Notes: generated by a model from the letters alone, not told the origin. A stretch of DNA of 36,895 nt from an uncultured Oscillospiraceae bacterium (GCA_944387285.1 CALXEH010000021.1:1-36895); one strand, 5' to 3'; shown: positions 1 to 9,169, numbered from the stretch's first letter. Numbers and translations: made by a program.

Positions 1-1070
1 TTGGCGTGGTACTCGCCCTTCACGAGGCGGCTGCGGCAGAAGCCGCAGTAGCCCACGCGGCACTTGTTGTTCACGGCAAGCCCCGCGCGCTCGAAGGCGG
101 TGAGCACGGTCTCGTCGCTGCGCGCCTTTATCGTGTGCGTCTCGTCGCGGTAGTGCACGGTGAGCGTATACTCCTTCGCCGCGCCCGCATCGTAGACGTC
201 CTCGGTGCGCTCCATGCGGATGAACTTCTGCGCGAGGCCCAGCTTGGGCAGCTCTTTGTCGAGGAAGTCGCACATCGCGCCCGGGCCGACGACGTAGATG
301 CTGTACGGCTCCGCGCCCGCGTATTTCTTTATGAGCTCCGCGGAGATGAAACCGGACTCGTAGCCCTCCTTCTTCTCCTCGCTGAGGACGTACACGACCT
401 TCACCTTCGGGCACCTCGCCGCGATGGCGTCGAAGTCGGCCTTGAAGACCAGGTCGGCCTCGGTCCTTGCGCCGTAGAGCAGGGTCATCTCGAAGTCCTC
501 GGTACCCTCGTCTATGGCCTTGGCCATGGACATGAAGGGCGTTATGCCGCTGCCGCCCGCGAGGGCCACGACGTGTTTGCAGTCGCGGATGCCGGAGTGG
601 GTGACGTGCCCGCCCGGCTCGGTAGCGGTGAGCCTGTCGCCCACCTTCGCCTCGTTGTGCAGCCAGACGGAGAGGAAGCCGCCCTCCTTGAGCTTCACGG
701 TGACGCGGTACTTGCCTTCGAGCGCCTCCTTCGGGCTCGACGAGAGCGAGTAGGTGCGCCTTGCGACGGAGCCTGCCAGCTCGGTGCGCAGGTTTATGTA
801 GCTGCCGGCCTTGAAGGGCGCGAGCTGGGCCGTGCCCGCCTCGGCATCCGGCACGAGGATGAAGCTCTTCGCGTCGTGCGTCTCCTGCACGATCTCGGCT
901 ATCTTGAGGTACTGCGCCTTGGGGTGCAGCCGCTTTGCCAGCTCGTTTACCTTATCCGTCGCGGGCAGGGGCTTGGCCTCGGTGGAGGCTATCATCTCCG
1001 CGCGGTCGCGGCGCAGATTTTTGAACTTCAGCATGTCGAACACGCCGATGAGCCCGACTTTTACCTTCAT
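1..1070 (-). CDS. Flavin/NAD(P)H reductase with C-terminal 2Fe-2S domain (3' end outside window)
   Basis: This is a ferredoxin-NADP reductase-type protein that passes electrons from NAD(P)H through a flavin to a plant-type 2Fe-2S cluster. Reading leftwards from an ATG at 1070 gives about 356 residues before the window edge. A RTYS flavin-binding motif lies near residue 105, a GGSGITP nucleotide-binding motif near residue 170, and a C-x4-C-x2-C cluster motif (CRVGYCGFC) close to the edge. The fourth cluster cysteine would lie beyond the window. The ATG lies two bases after the stop of the CrtI-like gene upstream, so the two genes are co-transcribed. The reductase probably supplies or takes electrons for that flavoprotein; the substrate of the pair is unknown. 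Domain order (reductase first, ferredoxin last) resembles reductase components of oxygenase-type systems, but no oxygenase is visible here. Confidence 0.85.
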   Translation of the reverse strand, partial: MKVKVGLIGVFDMLKFKNLRRDRAEMIASTEAKPLPATDKVNELAKRLHPKAQYLKIAEIVQETHDAKSFILVPDAEAGTAQLAPFKAGSYINLRTELAGSVARRTYSLSSSPKEALEGKYRVTVKLKEGGFLSVWLHNEAKVGDRLTATEPGGHVTHSGIRDCKHVVALAGGSGITPFMSMAKAIDEGTEDFEMTLLYGARTEADLVFKADFDAIAARCPKVKVVYVLSEEKKEGYESGFISAELIKKYAGAEPYSIYVVGPGAMCDFLDKELPKLGLAQKFIRMERTEDVYDAGAAKEYTLTVHYRDETHTIKARSDETVLTAFERAGLAVNNKCRVGYCGFCRSRLVKGEYHA

Positions 1071-1071
1071 C

Positions 1072-2607
1072 TTACTCAGCCTCCTTCTTCATGTCCATGA
1101 GCGTGAACTTGGCGGCGAGGTTGCCGGACTGGTAGGACGAGTTGAAGCCCGAACCGCGCATGGCGTGGCCGCCGCAGAAGTGCAGGCCGGGCAGGTGCTT
1201 CTCGTTGTACATGCACATGATGCGCGGCATCATGTTGTCCAGGCCCGTGAGCAGGTAGCCGTAGATGCTGCCCTGCGGCGCGCCCGTATAGTGCGCGTAG
1301 GTCACAGGCGTGCCGACCTCGATCTCCTCGATGCAGTCGCGTATCTTGGCGCCCGTCGCCTTCTCGAAGCCGTCGATGAGGCAGTTGGCCATCTTCTCCT
1401 TCACGTCGAAGTAGTTCTCCTCGTTCGCGATATCGCCGAAGAAGTCGGAGAAATACAGCGAGGTGAAGTACAGGATGGTCGTGCCCTTGGGCGAGCAGTC
1501 GGGCAGGGCGGCGTTGAGGCAGACCGTGACCTGCGCCGGGTTCTCGATGCTCTCCATGCCGCCGAACTCCGCCTTGGTATCCAGCGAGTGGTAGATGAAG
1601 TAGCTGTAGTCGTTCAGGCCCAGCTCCTCGTGGGACTTGTTCAGGCCCAGGAACATGGACACGCCGCGCCCGGCGAGCCCGCGCGCGTTCGCGAGCTTCA
1701 GCTCCTCCTCGGGGATGTCGGCCTTATCGACCATCCTGCCGTACACGAGGTGCGGCGAGGCGTTGCTGACGACGTGCTCCGTCGCGACTTCCTTGCCGTC
1801 GGCAAAGCGCACGCCGGCGACCTTTCCGTTTTTCGTGATGATGTGCTCGACCTCGGCGTTGTACCAGATCTCGCCGCCCTTCTCGATGATCGTGTCCGCC
1901 AGGGCGCAGCTGATGCCATGCGAGCGGTTCTTCGGTATCTGGGCGCCGTAGCTGACGTAGAGGTTCACCATCATGGCGTAGTGCAGGAAGCTCAGCTGGT
2001 CCTCGGGCGTGCCCAGATACGACCAGTAGACGTTAATGATCTCCTGCGCCTTCTTGGGCATCTTGATGGCGTTGAGCACCTTGTCGATGGGGTAGGCGGC
2101 GACGCGCATGAAGTTGGCGTAGTCGCGCTTGAGCACGGCGGTGTCGGGGTTGCCGCGCATCTGGGTAAGGTAAGCCATGGCCCTGCGGCACTCGTCCGCA
2201 AGGGCAAAGAAGGTGGTCGTGGACTCGCGGCTGCCCGGGACGTAGGACTCCATCTTGTCGATGAAGGCCTGCACGCCGAAGGGCATGGAGTAGTCCTCGC
2301 CCGTGTCCAGCGTGATGGCCCTGTAGGCCTCCGGCACCGTGACGAATTCGATCTTGTCCAGCACGCCCAGCTCCTCGAACAGGGCGTAGAGGTTGCCGCT
2401 GTTGCCCGGCGTGCCGAAGTCGCACAGCTCGTGCAGCGAGGCCTCAAACTCGAAACGGCCCCTCACAAAGCTGGTGGCAAAGCCGCCAGGCAGATTGTGC
2501 CTTTCCGCAAGCAGCACGCGCTTGCCCGCGTCCGCCAGCGTGAGCGCCGCCGCAAGCCCGCCGTTGCCCGCGCCGATGACTACGGCGTCGTAGTGCAAAG
2601 CTGCCAA
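1072..2607 (-). CDS. CrtI/phytoene desaturase-like FAD-dependent oxidoreductase
   Basis: A 511-residue flavoprotein of the phytoene desaturase/retinol saturase (CrtI) superfamily. The N-terminus carries the dinucleotide-binding fold motif VVIGAGNGGLAAAL with an acidic residue after the second strand (LLAERHNLPGG). The C-terminus carries the second FAD-contacting segment (GLHFCGGHAMRGSGFNSSYQSG). Length matches the family. The start is a TTG at 2607 preceded by GGTGATATAATT; the nearest upstream in-frame-looking ATG runs into a stop, so TTG is preferred. Members of this family desaturate or saturate isoprenoid or polyunsaturated substrates. No carotenoid genes are nearby, so the substrate is not predicted. 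It is the first gene of a two-gene unit with the 2Fe-2S reductase downstream. Confidence 0.85.
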   Translation of the reverse strand: MAALHYDAVVIGAGNGGLAAALTLADAGKRVLLAERHNLPGGFATSFVRGRFEFEASLHELCDFGTPGNSGNLYALFEELGVLDKIEFVTVPEAYRAITLDTGEDYSMPFGVQAFIDKMESYVPGSRESTTTFFALADECRRAMAYLTQMRGNPDTAVLKRDYANFMRVAAYPIDKVLNAIKMPKKAQEIINVYWSYLGTPEDQLSFLHYAMMVNLYVSYGAQIPKNRSHGISCALADTIIEKGGEIWYNAEVEHIITKNGKVAGVRFADGKEVATEHVVSNASPHLVYGRMVDKADIPEEELKLANARGLAGRGVSMFLGLNKSHEELGLNDYSYFIYHSLDTKAEFGGMESIENPAQVTVCLNAALPDCSPKGTTILYFTSLYFSDFFGDIANEENYFDVKEKMANCLIDGFEKATGAKIRDCIEEIEVGTPVTYAHYTGAPQGSIYGYLLTGLDNMMPRIMCMYNEKHLPGLHFCGGHAMRGSGFNSSYQSGNLAAKFTLMDMKKEAE

Positions 2608-2782
2608 ATTATATCACCAAACCTTTCATTCAAATTCTGTGGCCATACCACGAGTATATACCATGCCCATACAAAATGGAATAGGGGAAATTAATTTTTT
2701 AACGCTTCAAAAAAGTTCGTGCGTTTTGGAAATGGCTGTGGTAAACTAATTAATTAGTATTTTTGAAGGGAAAGAAGCCAAG
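2608..2782. promoter_or_regulatory. Divergent intergenic region between the CrtI-like gene and metF
   Basis: This 175-base AT-rich gap drives two divergent units. A 12-bp perfect palindrome, CTAATTAATTAG, lies at 2746-2757 immediately upstream of the metF ribosome site and could be an operator. A plausible minus-strand -10 (TATACT, read from 2658 to 2653) serves the CrtI-like gene, but I see no convincing -35. The region is too short for a cobalamin riboswitch, and I saw no SAM riboswitch or T-box elements, although methionine genes often carry them. Confidence 0.35.
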
Positions 2783-3643
2783 ATGAAGATAAGCGACATA
2801 CTCAAAGAGGACAAAGTCACCCTGACCTACGAGGTCTTCCCGCCCCGCAGGAACGATACCTATGAGTCCGTGGTGGAGAAGGCCAGGACGATAGCCGAGC
2901 TGCGTCCCGCGTTCATGAGCGTCACCTACGGCGCTGGCGGCGGCAGGAGCGCCTACACCGTCGAGCTCGCCTCGGACATCTCCCAGCGCTTCGGCGTGGA
3001 ATCCCTCGCACATCTCACCTGCGTGTCCTCCACCAGGGAGCAGGTCGCCTCCGTGCTCCGTGAGCTCAAGGCCCACGGCGTCGAAAACATCCTGGCCCTG
3101 CGCGGCGACATCCCGCTCGAGGGCCCCGCCTGCGAGGACTACAAATACGCGCCCGAGCTCGTGCGCGACATCAAGGCCCAGGGCGACTTCTGCGTCGGCG
3201 GCGCCTGCTATCCCGAGGGCCACCCCGAGGCCGGCGGCAAGCTCAACGACATCGAGCACCTCAAGGAGAAGGTGGACGCGGGCTGCGAGTTCCTCATCAC
3301 TCAGATGTTTTTCGACAACACGATATTCTACAACTTCCTTTACCACATCCGCGAGCGCGGCATAGAGGTCCCGGTCATCGCCGGCATTATGCCCGTCACG
3401 AACGCCAAGCAGGTCAAGCGCATCACCCAGCTGTCGGGCAACTACCTGCCGGAGAAGTTCAAGACCGTCGTCGACCGCTTCGGCGACAACCCCGCCGCCA
3501 TGCACCAGGCGGGCGTGGCCTACGCCACGGGGCAGATTATAGACCTCATCGCCAACGGCGTGAACCACATCCACGTCTTCACCATGAACAAGCCCGAGGT
3601 CGCGCAGGGCATCCACGCGAGCCTCTCCGAGCTGCTCAAGTGA
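2783..3643 (+). CDS. metF: 5,10-methylenetetrahydrofolate reductase
   Basis: MetF reduces 5,10-methylene-THF to 5-methyl-THF with a flavin cofactor, supplying methyl groups to methionine synthase. The 286-residue protein is a single TIM-barrel of usual bacterial length. Visible family motifs are TYEVFPPR near the N-terminus, TCVSSTREQ, ALRGDIP, GGACYPEGHPE, ITQMFFDN and GIMPV. The ATG follows GGGAAAGAAGCCAAG. Its stop overlaps the GTG start of the next gene (GTGA), and metH follows, so the three form one methionine operon. In acetogens MetF can work with other subunits (MetV); none is seen here. Confidence 0.97.
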   Translation: MKISDILKEDKVTLTYEVFPPRRNDTYESVVEKARTIAELRPAFMSVTYGAGGGRSAYTVELASDISQRFGVESLAHLTCVSSTREQVASVLRELKAHGVENILALRGDIPLEGPACEDYKYAPELVRDIKAQGDFCVGGACYPEGHPEAGGKLNDIEHLKEKVDAGCEFLITQMFFDNTIFYNFLYHIRERGIEVPVIAGIMPVTNAKQVKRITQLSGNYLPEKFKTVVDRFGDNPAAMHQAGVAYATGQIIDLIANGVNHIHVFTMNKPEVAQGIHASLSELLK

Positions 3644-4296
3644 GCGCTGGTACCCCGAACTGGCGGGAGATATTCCGCTATCTGGGCTACAATAACGGCG
3701 CGCGCCCCGAGGGCGCGGTGCTGGAGATGATAGAGCGCGCCGAGGCCGCCGTGCGCGGCATGGCGGAGGCGAAGTCCGTTTACCAGCGCTTCCCGCTGGT
3801 GTTCCACGGGGACGGCGCGGTGGAGATAGGCGACATACGCATAGAGAGCGCGGCGCTGCGGCGGAACCTCGAGGGCTGCGCGGGCGCCTTCCTGCTCGCC
3901 GCCACGCTCGGCGCGGACGTGGACCGGCTCATCTCCCGGCTCACGGCACTGGGGCATGTGAGCGAGGCCGCCGCCGCGCAGGCCGCCGCCGCGGCGCTCA
4001 TCGAGGACGTCTGCGACGAGGCGGGCGAGAGCATGCGCAAGATCGCCGCCGCGCGCGGCCTTAAGCTCCGGCCCCGGTTCAGCCCCGGCTACGGCGACTT
4101 TTCGATAGAGCACCAGCGCGACATCGCCCGCGTGCTCGACACGGCGCGGCGCATCGGCCTCACGGTCACAGACAGCCTCATGCTCGCGCCCATGAAATCC
4201 GTCACGGCGGTCATCGGCCTGTCTGAGACGACCGGCTGCCCGGACGGCAAGTGCGAGGCCTGCGCGAAGACAGACTGCGATTTCAGGAGGCTCTGA
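3640..4296 (+). CDS. Stand-alone methionine synthase reactivation (SAM-binding) domain protein
   Basis: A 218-residue protein matching the activation domain that normally forms the C-terminus of MetH. That domain binds S-adenosylmethionine and remethylates cobalamin that has been oxidised to Co(II). The motif RPRFSPGYGD (R-x-SPGY) near residue 145 and the following DSLMLAPMKSVTAVIG segment are typical of the SAM-binding face. The C-terminus is cysteine-rich (CPDGKCEACAKTDC), which is unusual and could bind metal or act in electron transfer. The GTG start overlaps the metF stop, and metH begins two bases after this stop. The adjacent MetH lacks this domain, so the two products should act together. 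Confidence 0.9.
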   Translation: MSAGTPNWREIFRYLGYNNGARPEGAVLEMIERAEAAVRGMAEAKSVYQRFPLVFHGDGAVEIGDIRIESAALRRNLEGCAGAFLLAATLGADVDRLISRLTALGHVSEAAAAQAAAAALIEDVCDEAGESMRKIAAARGLKLRPRFSPGYGDFSIEHQRDIARVLDTARRIGLTVTDSLMLAPMKSVTAVIGLSETTGCPDGKCEACAKTDCDFRRL

Positions 4297-4297
4297 A

Positions 4298-6676
4298 ATG
4301 GACATAAGGGATATACTGGGCAAGCGCCGCCTCTTCCTGGACGGCGGCACGGGCACCAGCCTGCAAAAGATGGGCCTCAGGGCCGGCGAGCGGCCCGAGG
4401 TCTGGAACATACTGCACCCGGACAGGATAGAGGCCCTGCATCGGGCCTACCTCAACGCGGGCGCGGACATCATCTACACGAACACCTTCGGAGCCAACCG
4501 GCTCAAGTACCCCGAGGGCGGCGACCATTCGCTCGAGGAAGTTGTGAAAAGCGCTGTAAACATCGCAAAAGGGGCACAAAAAGCCTGTGGGCGTGAGGAC
4601 AGTTCCTGGGTCGCGCTGGACATCGGGCCTTCCGGCAAGCTGCTGCGGCCGCTGGGCGATCTGGACTTCGAGGACGCCGTGGAGCTTTTTGCCGAGGTCG
4701 TGAGATACGGCGCCGAGGCGGGCGCGGACCTCATCGTCATCGAGACGATGGGAGACAGCTACGAGCTCAAGGCGGCGGTGCTGGCCGCGAAGGAGAACTC
4801 GGTGCTGCCAATAATCGCCACCGCGGCCTTCGACGAGCGTGCGCGGCTGCTCACCGGCGGCACGCCCGAGGCGGTGACGGCGCTGCTCGAGGGCCTGCGT
4901 GTGGATGCGCTGGGCTTAAACTGCGGCCTCGGCCCGCGCGAGATGCTGCCCATAGCGGAGCGCTTTGCGGCGGCTGCCAGCATACCCGTCGCCGCCGCGC
5001 CGAACGCGGGCCTGCCGAGGCAGGTGGAGGGCCGGATGGTCTTCGACCTCTCGCCCGAGGGCTTTGCGGAGCAGATGGAGGCCGTCGCCCGGGCGGGCGC
5101 GCAGCTGCTGGGCGGCTGCTGCGGCACGACGCCGGAGCACATCGCGGCGCTGGTCGGGCGCTGCCGCGAGCTGCCGTTCGCGGAGCCGGTGAGAAAGCAC
5201 AGGACAGTCGTCAGCTCCTTCTCCACGGCGGTGGAGCTGGGCACGGGCCCGGTCATAGTGGGCGAGCGTATAAACCCCACGGGCAAGCCCAGGCTCAAGG
5301 AGGCGCTCAGATCCGGGAAGCTCGAGTATCTGCTCTCCGAGGGCGCGGCGCAGGAGGACGCGGGCGCGCAGATACTGGACGTGAACGTCGGCCTGCCGGG
5401 CGTGGACGAGCCCGCGATGCTGGAGAGGGCGGTCTGCGCCCTGCAGGGCGTGACGGGCCTGCCGCTGCAGCTGGACAGCTCCGACCCCGCGGCGCTCGAG
5501 CGCGCCATGCGGCGCTACAACGGCAAGCCGATGATAAATTCTGTCAGCGCGAAGGCCGAGAGCATGGCGGCGGTGTTCCCGCTCATCCGGAAGTACGGCG
5601 GCGTGGTCGTGGGCCTCGCGCTCGACGAGGGCGGCATACCGGAGACGCCCGAGGGCCGCGTCGCGTGCGCGGAGCGCATATACAGTACGGCGGCGGAGTA
5701 CGGCATCGCGCACGAGGACGTGGTCATCGACACGCTGACCCTCACCGTGTCCTCCGAGCCGCGCGCGGCGCAGGTGACGCTCGAGGCCCTGCGGCGCATC
5801 CATGAGCGCGGCGGGCGCACCACGCTGGGCGTCTCGAACGTGAGCTTCGGCCTGCCGGCGCGCGAGAAGGTGAACTCGGCCTTCCTGACGCTGGCGCTCG
5901 AGGCCGGGCTGGACTGCGCGATCATGAACCCGCTCTCGGCGGCGATGATGAGCGCGTGGCGGGCCTTCGCCGTGCTGACGGCGCGGGACGAGCGCTGCGA
6001 GGACTATATAGCGCATGAGGCGGGCGCGGAGCCGAAGCCCCAGGCGGCGGCCGGGCCGCTGTCCCTGGGCGGCTGCATCGAAAAGGGCCTGAGCTCGGCG
6101 GCCTCGGCGGAGGCTCAGAGGCTCGTCGCCGGCGGCGCGGAGCCGCTGGACATCATAAACGCGGAGCTCATCCCGGCGCTCGACCGGGTGGGCAAGGGCT
6201 TTGAGACCGGCGCTATCTACCTGCCCCAGCTGCTCATGAGCGCGGAGGCGGCGGGCGCGGCGTTCGAGGCGCTCAAGGCCGGCATGAAGGAGGACAAGGG
6301 CAGCGGGTACCCCGGAAAGATAGTCATCGCGACGGTGAAGGGCGATATCCACGACATCGGCAAGAACATTGTGCGCACGCTGCTTGAGAACTACGGCTTC
6401 GACGTGCGCGACCTCGGCAAGGACGTGCCGCCCGAGGCGGTGCTCGATGCGGCCTCGCAGGAGGGCGTGCGGCTCGTGGGCCTCTCGGCGCTCATGACGA
6501 CGACGGTGGCCTCGATGGAGGAGACGATAAGGCTCCTGCGCGAGCGGCTGCCGGGCGTGAAGATCATGGTCGGCGGCGCGGTGCTGACGGAGGACTACGC
6601 CAGGCAGATAGGCGCGGACTTCTACGGGAAGGACGCCATGGCCTCCGTGCGCTATGCCCGGGAGGTCTGCTCCTGA
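4298..6676 (+). CDS. metH: Cobalamin-dependent methionine synthase without reactivation domain
   Basis: MetH transfers a methyl group from 5-methyl-THF to homocysteine through cobalamin. This 792-residue form has the homocysteine/zinc domain (about 1-290; zinc ligands C209 and the C274-C275 pair in GGCCG), the pterin-binding domain (about 310-570; GERINPTGK and LDVNVGLPG), the four-helix cap (about 590-665) and the B12-binding Rossmann domain with GDIHDIG, where H685 is the lower cobalt ligand. It stops after the B12 domain, roughly 330-400 residues shorter than the E. coli enzyme, because the reactivation domain is the separate upstream gene. The ATG follows AGGAGG at a 7-base spacing, in the same operon as metF. 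A strong hairpin terminator follows. Confidence 0.97.
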   Translation: MDIRDILGKRRLFLDGGTGTSLQKMGLRAGERPEVWNILHPDRIEALHRAYLNAGADIIYTNTFGANRLKYPEGGDHSLEEVVKSAVNIAKGAQKACGREDSSWVALDIGPSGKLLRPLGDLDFEDAVELFAEVVRYGAEAGADLIVIETMGDSYELKAAVLAAKENSVLPIIATAAFDERARLLTGGTPEAVTALLEGLRVDALGLNCGLGPREMLPIAERFAAAASIPVAAAPNAGLPRQVEGRMVFDLSPEGFAEQMEAVARAGAQLLGGCCGTTPEHIAALVGRCRELPFAEPVRKHRTVVSSFSTAVELGTGPVIVGERINPTGKPRLKEALRSGKLEYLLSEGAAQEDAGAQILDVNVGLPGVDEPAMLERAVCALQGVTGLPLQLDSSDPAALERAMRRYNGKPMINSVSAKAESMAAVFPLIRKYGGVVVGLALDEGGIPETPEGRVACAERIYSTAAEYGIAHEDVVIDTLTLTVSSEPRAAQVTLEALRRIHERGGRTTLGVSNVSFGLPAREKVNSAFLTLALEAGLDCAIMNPLSAAMMSAWRAFAVLTARDERCEDYIAHEAGAEPKPQAAAGPLSLGGCIEKGLSSAASAEAQRLVAGGAEPLDIINAELIPALDRVGKGFETGAIYLPQLLMSAEAAGAAFEALKAGMKEDKGSGYPGKIVIATVKGDIHDIGKNIVRTLLENYGFDVRDLGKDVPPEAVLDAASQEGVRLVGLSALMTTTVASMEETIRLLRERLPGVKIMVGGAVLTEDYARQIGADFYGKDAMASVRYAREVCS

Positions 6677-6703
6677 GCGCTGCGCGGAAAAGTGCATAAT
6701 ATT

Positions 6704-6745
6704 AAAGTGCGCGGCAGATGCCGCGCACTTTTCTGCGTTTTTTCC
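6704..6745. terminator. Hairpin terminator between convergent metH and the lipoprotein gene
   Basis: Arms AAAGTGCGCGGCA (6704-6716) and TGCCGCGCACTTT (6719-6731) pair perfectly. A TTTTCTGCGTTTTTT tract follows on the plus strand. The AAA at the other side may let it also serve the leftward lipoprotein gene. Confidence 0.85.
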
Positions 6746-6776
6746 GCTGTCCGTCCCCGGAGGGATGCCAGGGCGT

Positions 6777-9122
6777 TCAGCGCTGCTCGTTCACATAGAT
6801 GGACACGCGGTTTTGGATGAGGGCCGCGGTCTGCTCGGCGCTGCTCCGGCCGGCAAAGTAGTTGTCCGTCTCCTCCTTTATCATGTCCATGATGGTGGTG
6901 TCGTAGCTGTAGGCATATTTCACGGAGCCTATGAGCGCGCGCAGTTCGGCGGCCTCGGCCTCGTTCAGGGCGTAGAGCTCGGCCTCGTGATCGCCTATGT
7001 TCCAGCTGAATATGGGCTGCTCCTTCTTTTCTCCTGTCTCGGGGTCGGTCATGTAGGTCTTCTTCATGGCCTCGGCCTCGGCGCGGCCGTAGGCCTCGCG
7101 GTTTATGGGGAAGCCGTCCAGGAAACGGTCGCTGCTGTCATAGGCGTCCTCGGTCAGCAGGCTGCGCACAAAGTTCCAGGCCTCGTCCACATTTTTGCAG
7201 CTGGAGCTGATGCTCAGGCGGCTGCCCACGAACTGCACCACATTGCCCTGGCGGTCCGCCGAGGGATAGCCCTTGAGCACGGATCTCGCCCCGAACATGC
7301 CCTTGTTCATCCTGAAACCGTTGAAGTCATCCACCCTGAGCTGCTCCAGCAGCTGCCTGCCGCTCGAGAGCAGCTCGCTGCCGTCGCTCTCCTGCTCGGG
7401 GTCGTAGTCCTCGGGCAGCAGGCGGCAGAATTCCAGCAGGCTCGCAAAGTCGCCGCCGTCAAAGCTGCACTTGCCGCTGCTCCAGTCCACATAGCGGCCC
7501 AGCGTCAGCGTCAGCAGGTTCGTCAGCATGAAAGGCCGCGTCATGTAGGGCTCAAACACATACTGCGCCTCGGGATGCGCCTTCACCACCGCCATCAGCT
7601 CCTCGAGCGTCCAGCCAGGCTCCTCGCCCACGGTCTCGGCCTTGCCGGCTATGGTCATTATCCGGAAGTTCGGCGCTATGCTGTACAGGCCGCCGTCCGT
7701 CTCGTAGGCCGCCAGGATGTTTTCAAAAAAGCTGCCGCGCTTGAGCTCCGCGTCCTTGTCGATGAGCCCGTAGAGGTCGTATAGCAGGCCCTTCGCCGCG
7801 TAGCGCTCTATGGGCAGGTTGTCCGCCACGAAAAGATCCGGTACGTTGCCGCTTATTATCTCGGTGTTCAGCTTCGTCACGCCCGCGGAGTAGTCGTCCT
7901 GCGTCGCGTACTGCGAATAGTCCTTGACCTCTATCCTCACGCCCCTGTTCAGGCGGTTGAACTTGAGTATGGCGCGCCTGAGCTCCGGCTCCAGGTAGCT
8001 GCAGGCCAGGCGCAGGATCGTCGTGTCCTTCAGCTCGGAGGCGTCCCTGAGCCTGATGCGCACCAGCTGGGCGTCACCGCCGGAATCGTAGGAGACTAGG
8101 CAGTTTATGCCGCCCTGCGCGTCCACGCTCATGCAGCGGATGCTGTCCTCGTCCACGTCGCAGTTTACCAGCGAGGCCAGGCGCACGCCCTCGTCGCTGT
8201 CGGGCCGGCAGCCGTAGACCACCGAGCTGTCAAGATAGCAGGCGCTGAATTCCCCGCCGCCGGCGTAGAGGGTATAGGCGCCGGCGGGCAGCTTTTCCGG
8301 CTGGCTGAAGCCCTTGGCTTCAAAATCCACCGCGCGCAGCTGTATGCCCTCGCCGCCGAAGCCGACAAAGCCCAGCCGGCCGTCACCCAGGCTGACGGGG
8401 CCCTCCCACCAGCCTTCCAGGCCGTCGGCAAAGCGCACGCCGCCCTCGGCGTCCGCCGCGACCACGACGTTCTGGTTGTACACCAGCAGCGCTCCGCCCT
8501 CGGGCGCAGGAGCCGCCTTGGTCGGCTCGACCCCGTCCATGCCGCCCTCGCCCAGGGCCTCAACCTTCTCGGCCGCCGCCGCGTTCGCCTGGCTCAGGTC
8601 TATGACGCCCAGCTGGCGCCCGCTGCTGTCCAGCCGGCGGAGCACGGTGCTGCTCACATATTCCATGTACTCGTACTTGTCTTCCTCGCTGCCCGAAAAG
8701 CCCTCGGGCAGGGCGTATCTGAGGCCCGAGACGCTCTCGAGCACCAGCAGGCTGCCGTCCTCGCAGGCCGCCGCGCTGCGCATCTCGCTGTAGCCGCCTT
8801 CCAGCTCCTCGGGCGCGGTATACTTCTCATAGCCGCTGAGCTCCTCGCAGCTGCCGGAGGCGGTGTCGCAGCGCCACAACTTCGTCGTCTCGCCGTCGCG
8901 GCCCGTGCCCGCCGCCAGGAAACCGCCGGGTATCGCAAAGGCCTGCTGCACGCTGGCCAGGCCCTTGAGCTGCGTGAATTCCGAGGCCCAGACCTTGCCG
9001 TCAGCGCCCGTTTCAGGCCCGCCCGTCGGAGCCTTGCCCGGCGCAGCGCCGCAGCCCGCCAGAAGCGCGGCCGTCAGCGCCGCCGCCAGCACGGCCGACA
9101 GGGCCCTTTTGTTTCTTTTCAT
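6777..9122 (-). CDS. Large lipoprotein with C-terminal extracellular solute-binding domain
   Basis: A 781-residue secreted lipoprotein. The N-terminus is a lipoprotein signal peptide with lipobox LLAGC (lipidated C24), so it should sit on the outer face of the membrane. Residues about 40-360 consist of short beta-rich repeats with many aromatic and acidic turns and resemble a propeller-like region; this is not firmly assigned. Residues about 370-781 resemble family-1 extracellular solute-binding proteins (INTEIISGNVPDLFVAD, WTLEELMAVVKAHPE, EAWNFVRSLL). No ABC permease genes adjoin it, so it is an orphan binding protein. It may act as a sensor or work with permeases elsewhere. The ATG at 9122 follows GGAGG, and a good sigma-A promoter lies upstream, separate from the ABC exporter operon. 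Confidence 0.8.
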   Translation of the reverse strand: MKRNKRALSAVLAAALTAALLAGCGAAPGKAPTGGPETGADGKVWASEFTQLKGLASVQQAFAIPGGFLAAGTGRDGETTKLWRCDTASGSCEELSGYEKYTAPEELEGGYSEMRSAAACEDGSLLVLESVSGLRYALPEGFSGSEEDKYEYMEYVSSTVLRRLDSSGRQLGVIDLSQANAAAAEKVEALGEGGMDGVEPTKAAPAPEGGALLVYNQNVVVAADAEGGVRFADGLEGWWEGPVSLGDGRLGFVGFGGEGIQLRAVDFEAKGFSQPEKLPAGAYTLYAGGGEFSACYLDSSVVYGCRPDSDEGVRLASLVNCDVDEDSIRCMSVDAQGGINCLVSYDSGGDAQLVRIRLRDASELKDTTILRLACSYLEPELRRAILKFNRLNRGVRIEVKDYSQYATQDDYSAGVTKLNTEIISGNVPDLFVADNLPIERYAAKGLLYDLYGLIDKDAELKRGSFFENILAAYETDGGLYSIAPNFRIMTIAGKAETVGEEPGWTLEELMAVVKAHPEAQYVFEPYMTRPFMLTNLLTLTLGRYVDWSSGKCSFDGGDFASLLEFCRLLPEDYDPEQESDGSELLSSGRQLLEQLRVDDFNGFRMNKGMFGARSVLKGYPSADRQGNVVQFVGSRLSISSSCKNVDEAWNFVRSLLTEDAYDSSDRFLDGFPINREAYGRAEAEAMKKTYMTDPETGEKKEQPIFSWNIGDHEAELYALNEAEAAELRALIGSVKYAYSYDTTIMDMIKEETDNYFAGRSSAEQTAALIQNRVSIYVNEQR

Positions 9123-9169
9123 ATCCCTGTTCCTCCAAAAGATACTGTATTAGTCTGTTTGACACGGCT

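Noticed and set aside
811..2694. Long plus-strand open frame opposite the CrtI-like and reductase genes
   Set aside because: It is a mirror of GC-rich coding on the other strand; the protein is Arg/Ala/Leu/Val-rich low-complexity with no motifs.
2608..2782. Possible cobalamin or SAM riboswitch upstream of metF
   Set aside because: The gap is too short for a cobalamin riboswitch plus promoter, and I saw no conserved core elements.
4916..6697. Long minus-strand open frame opposite metH
   Set aside because: Composition is Arg/His/Leu-rich nonsense and metH is certain on the plus strand.
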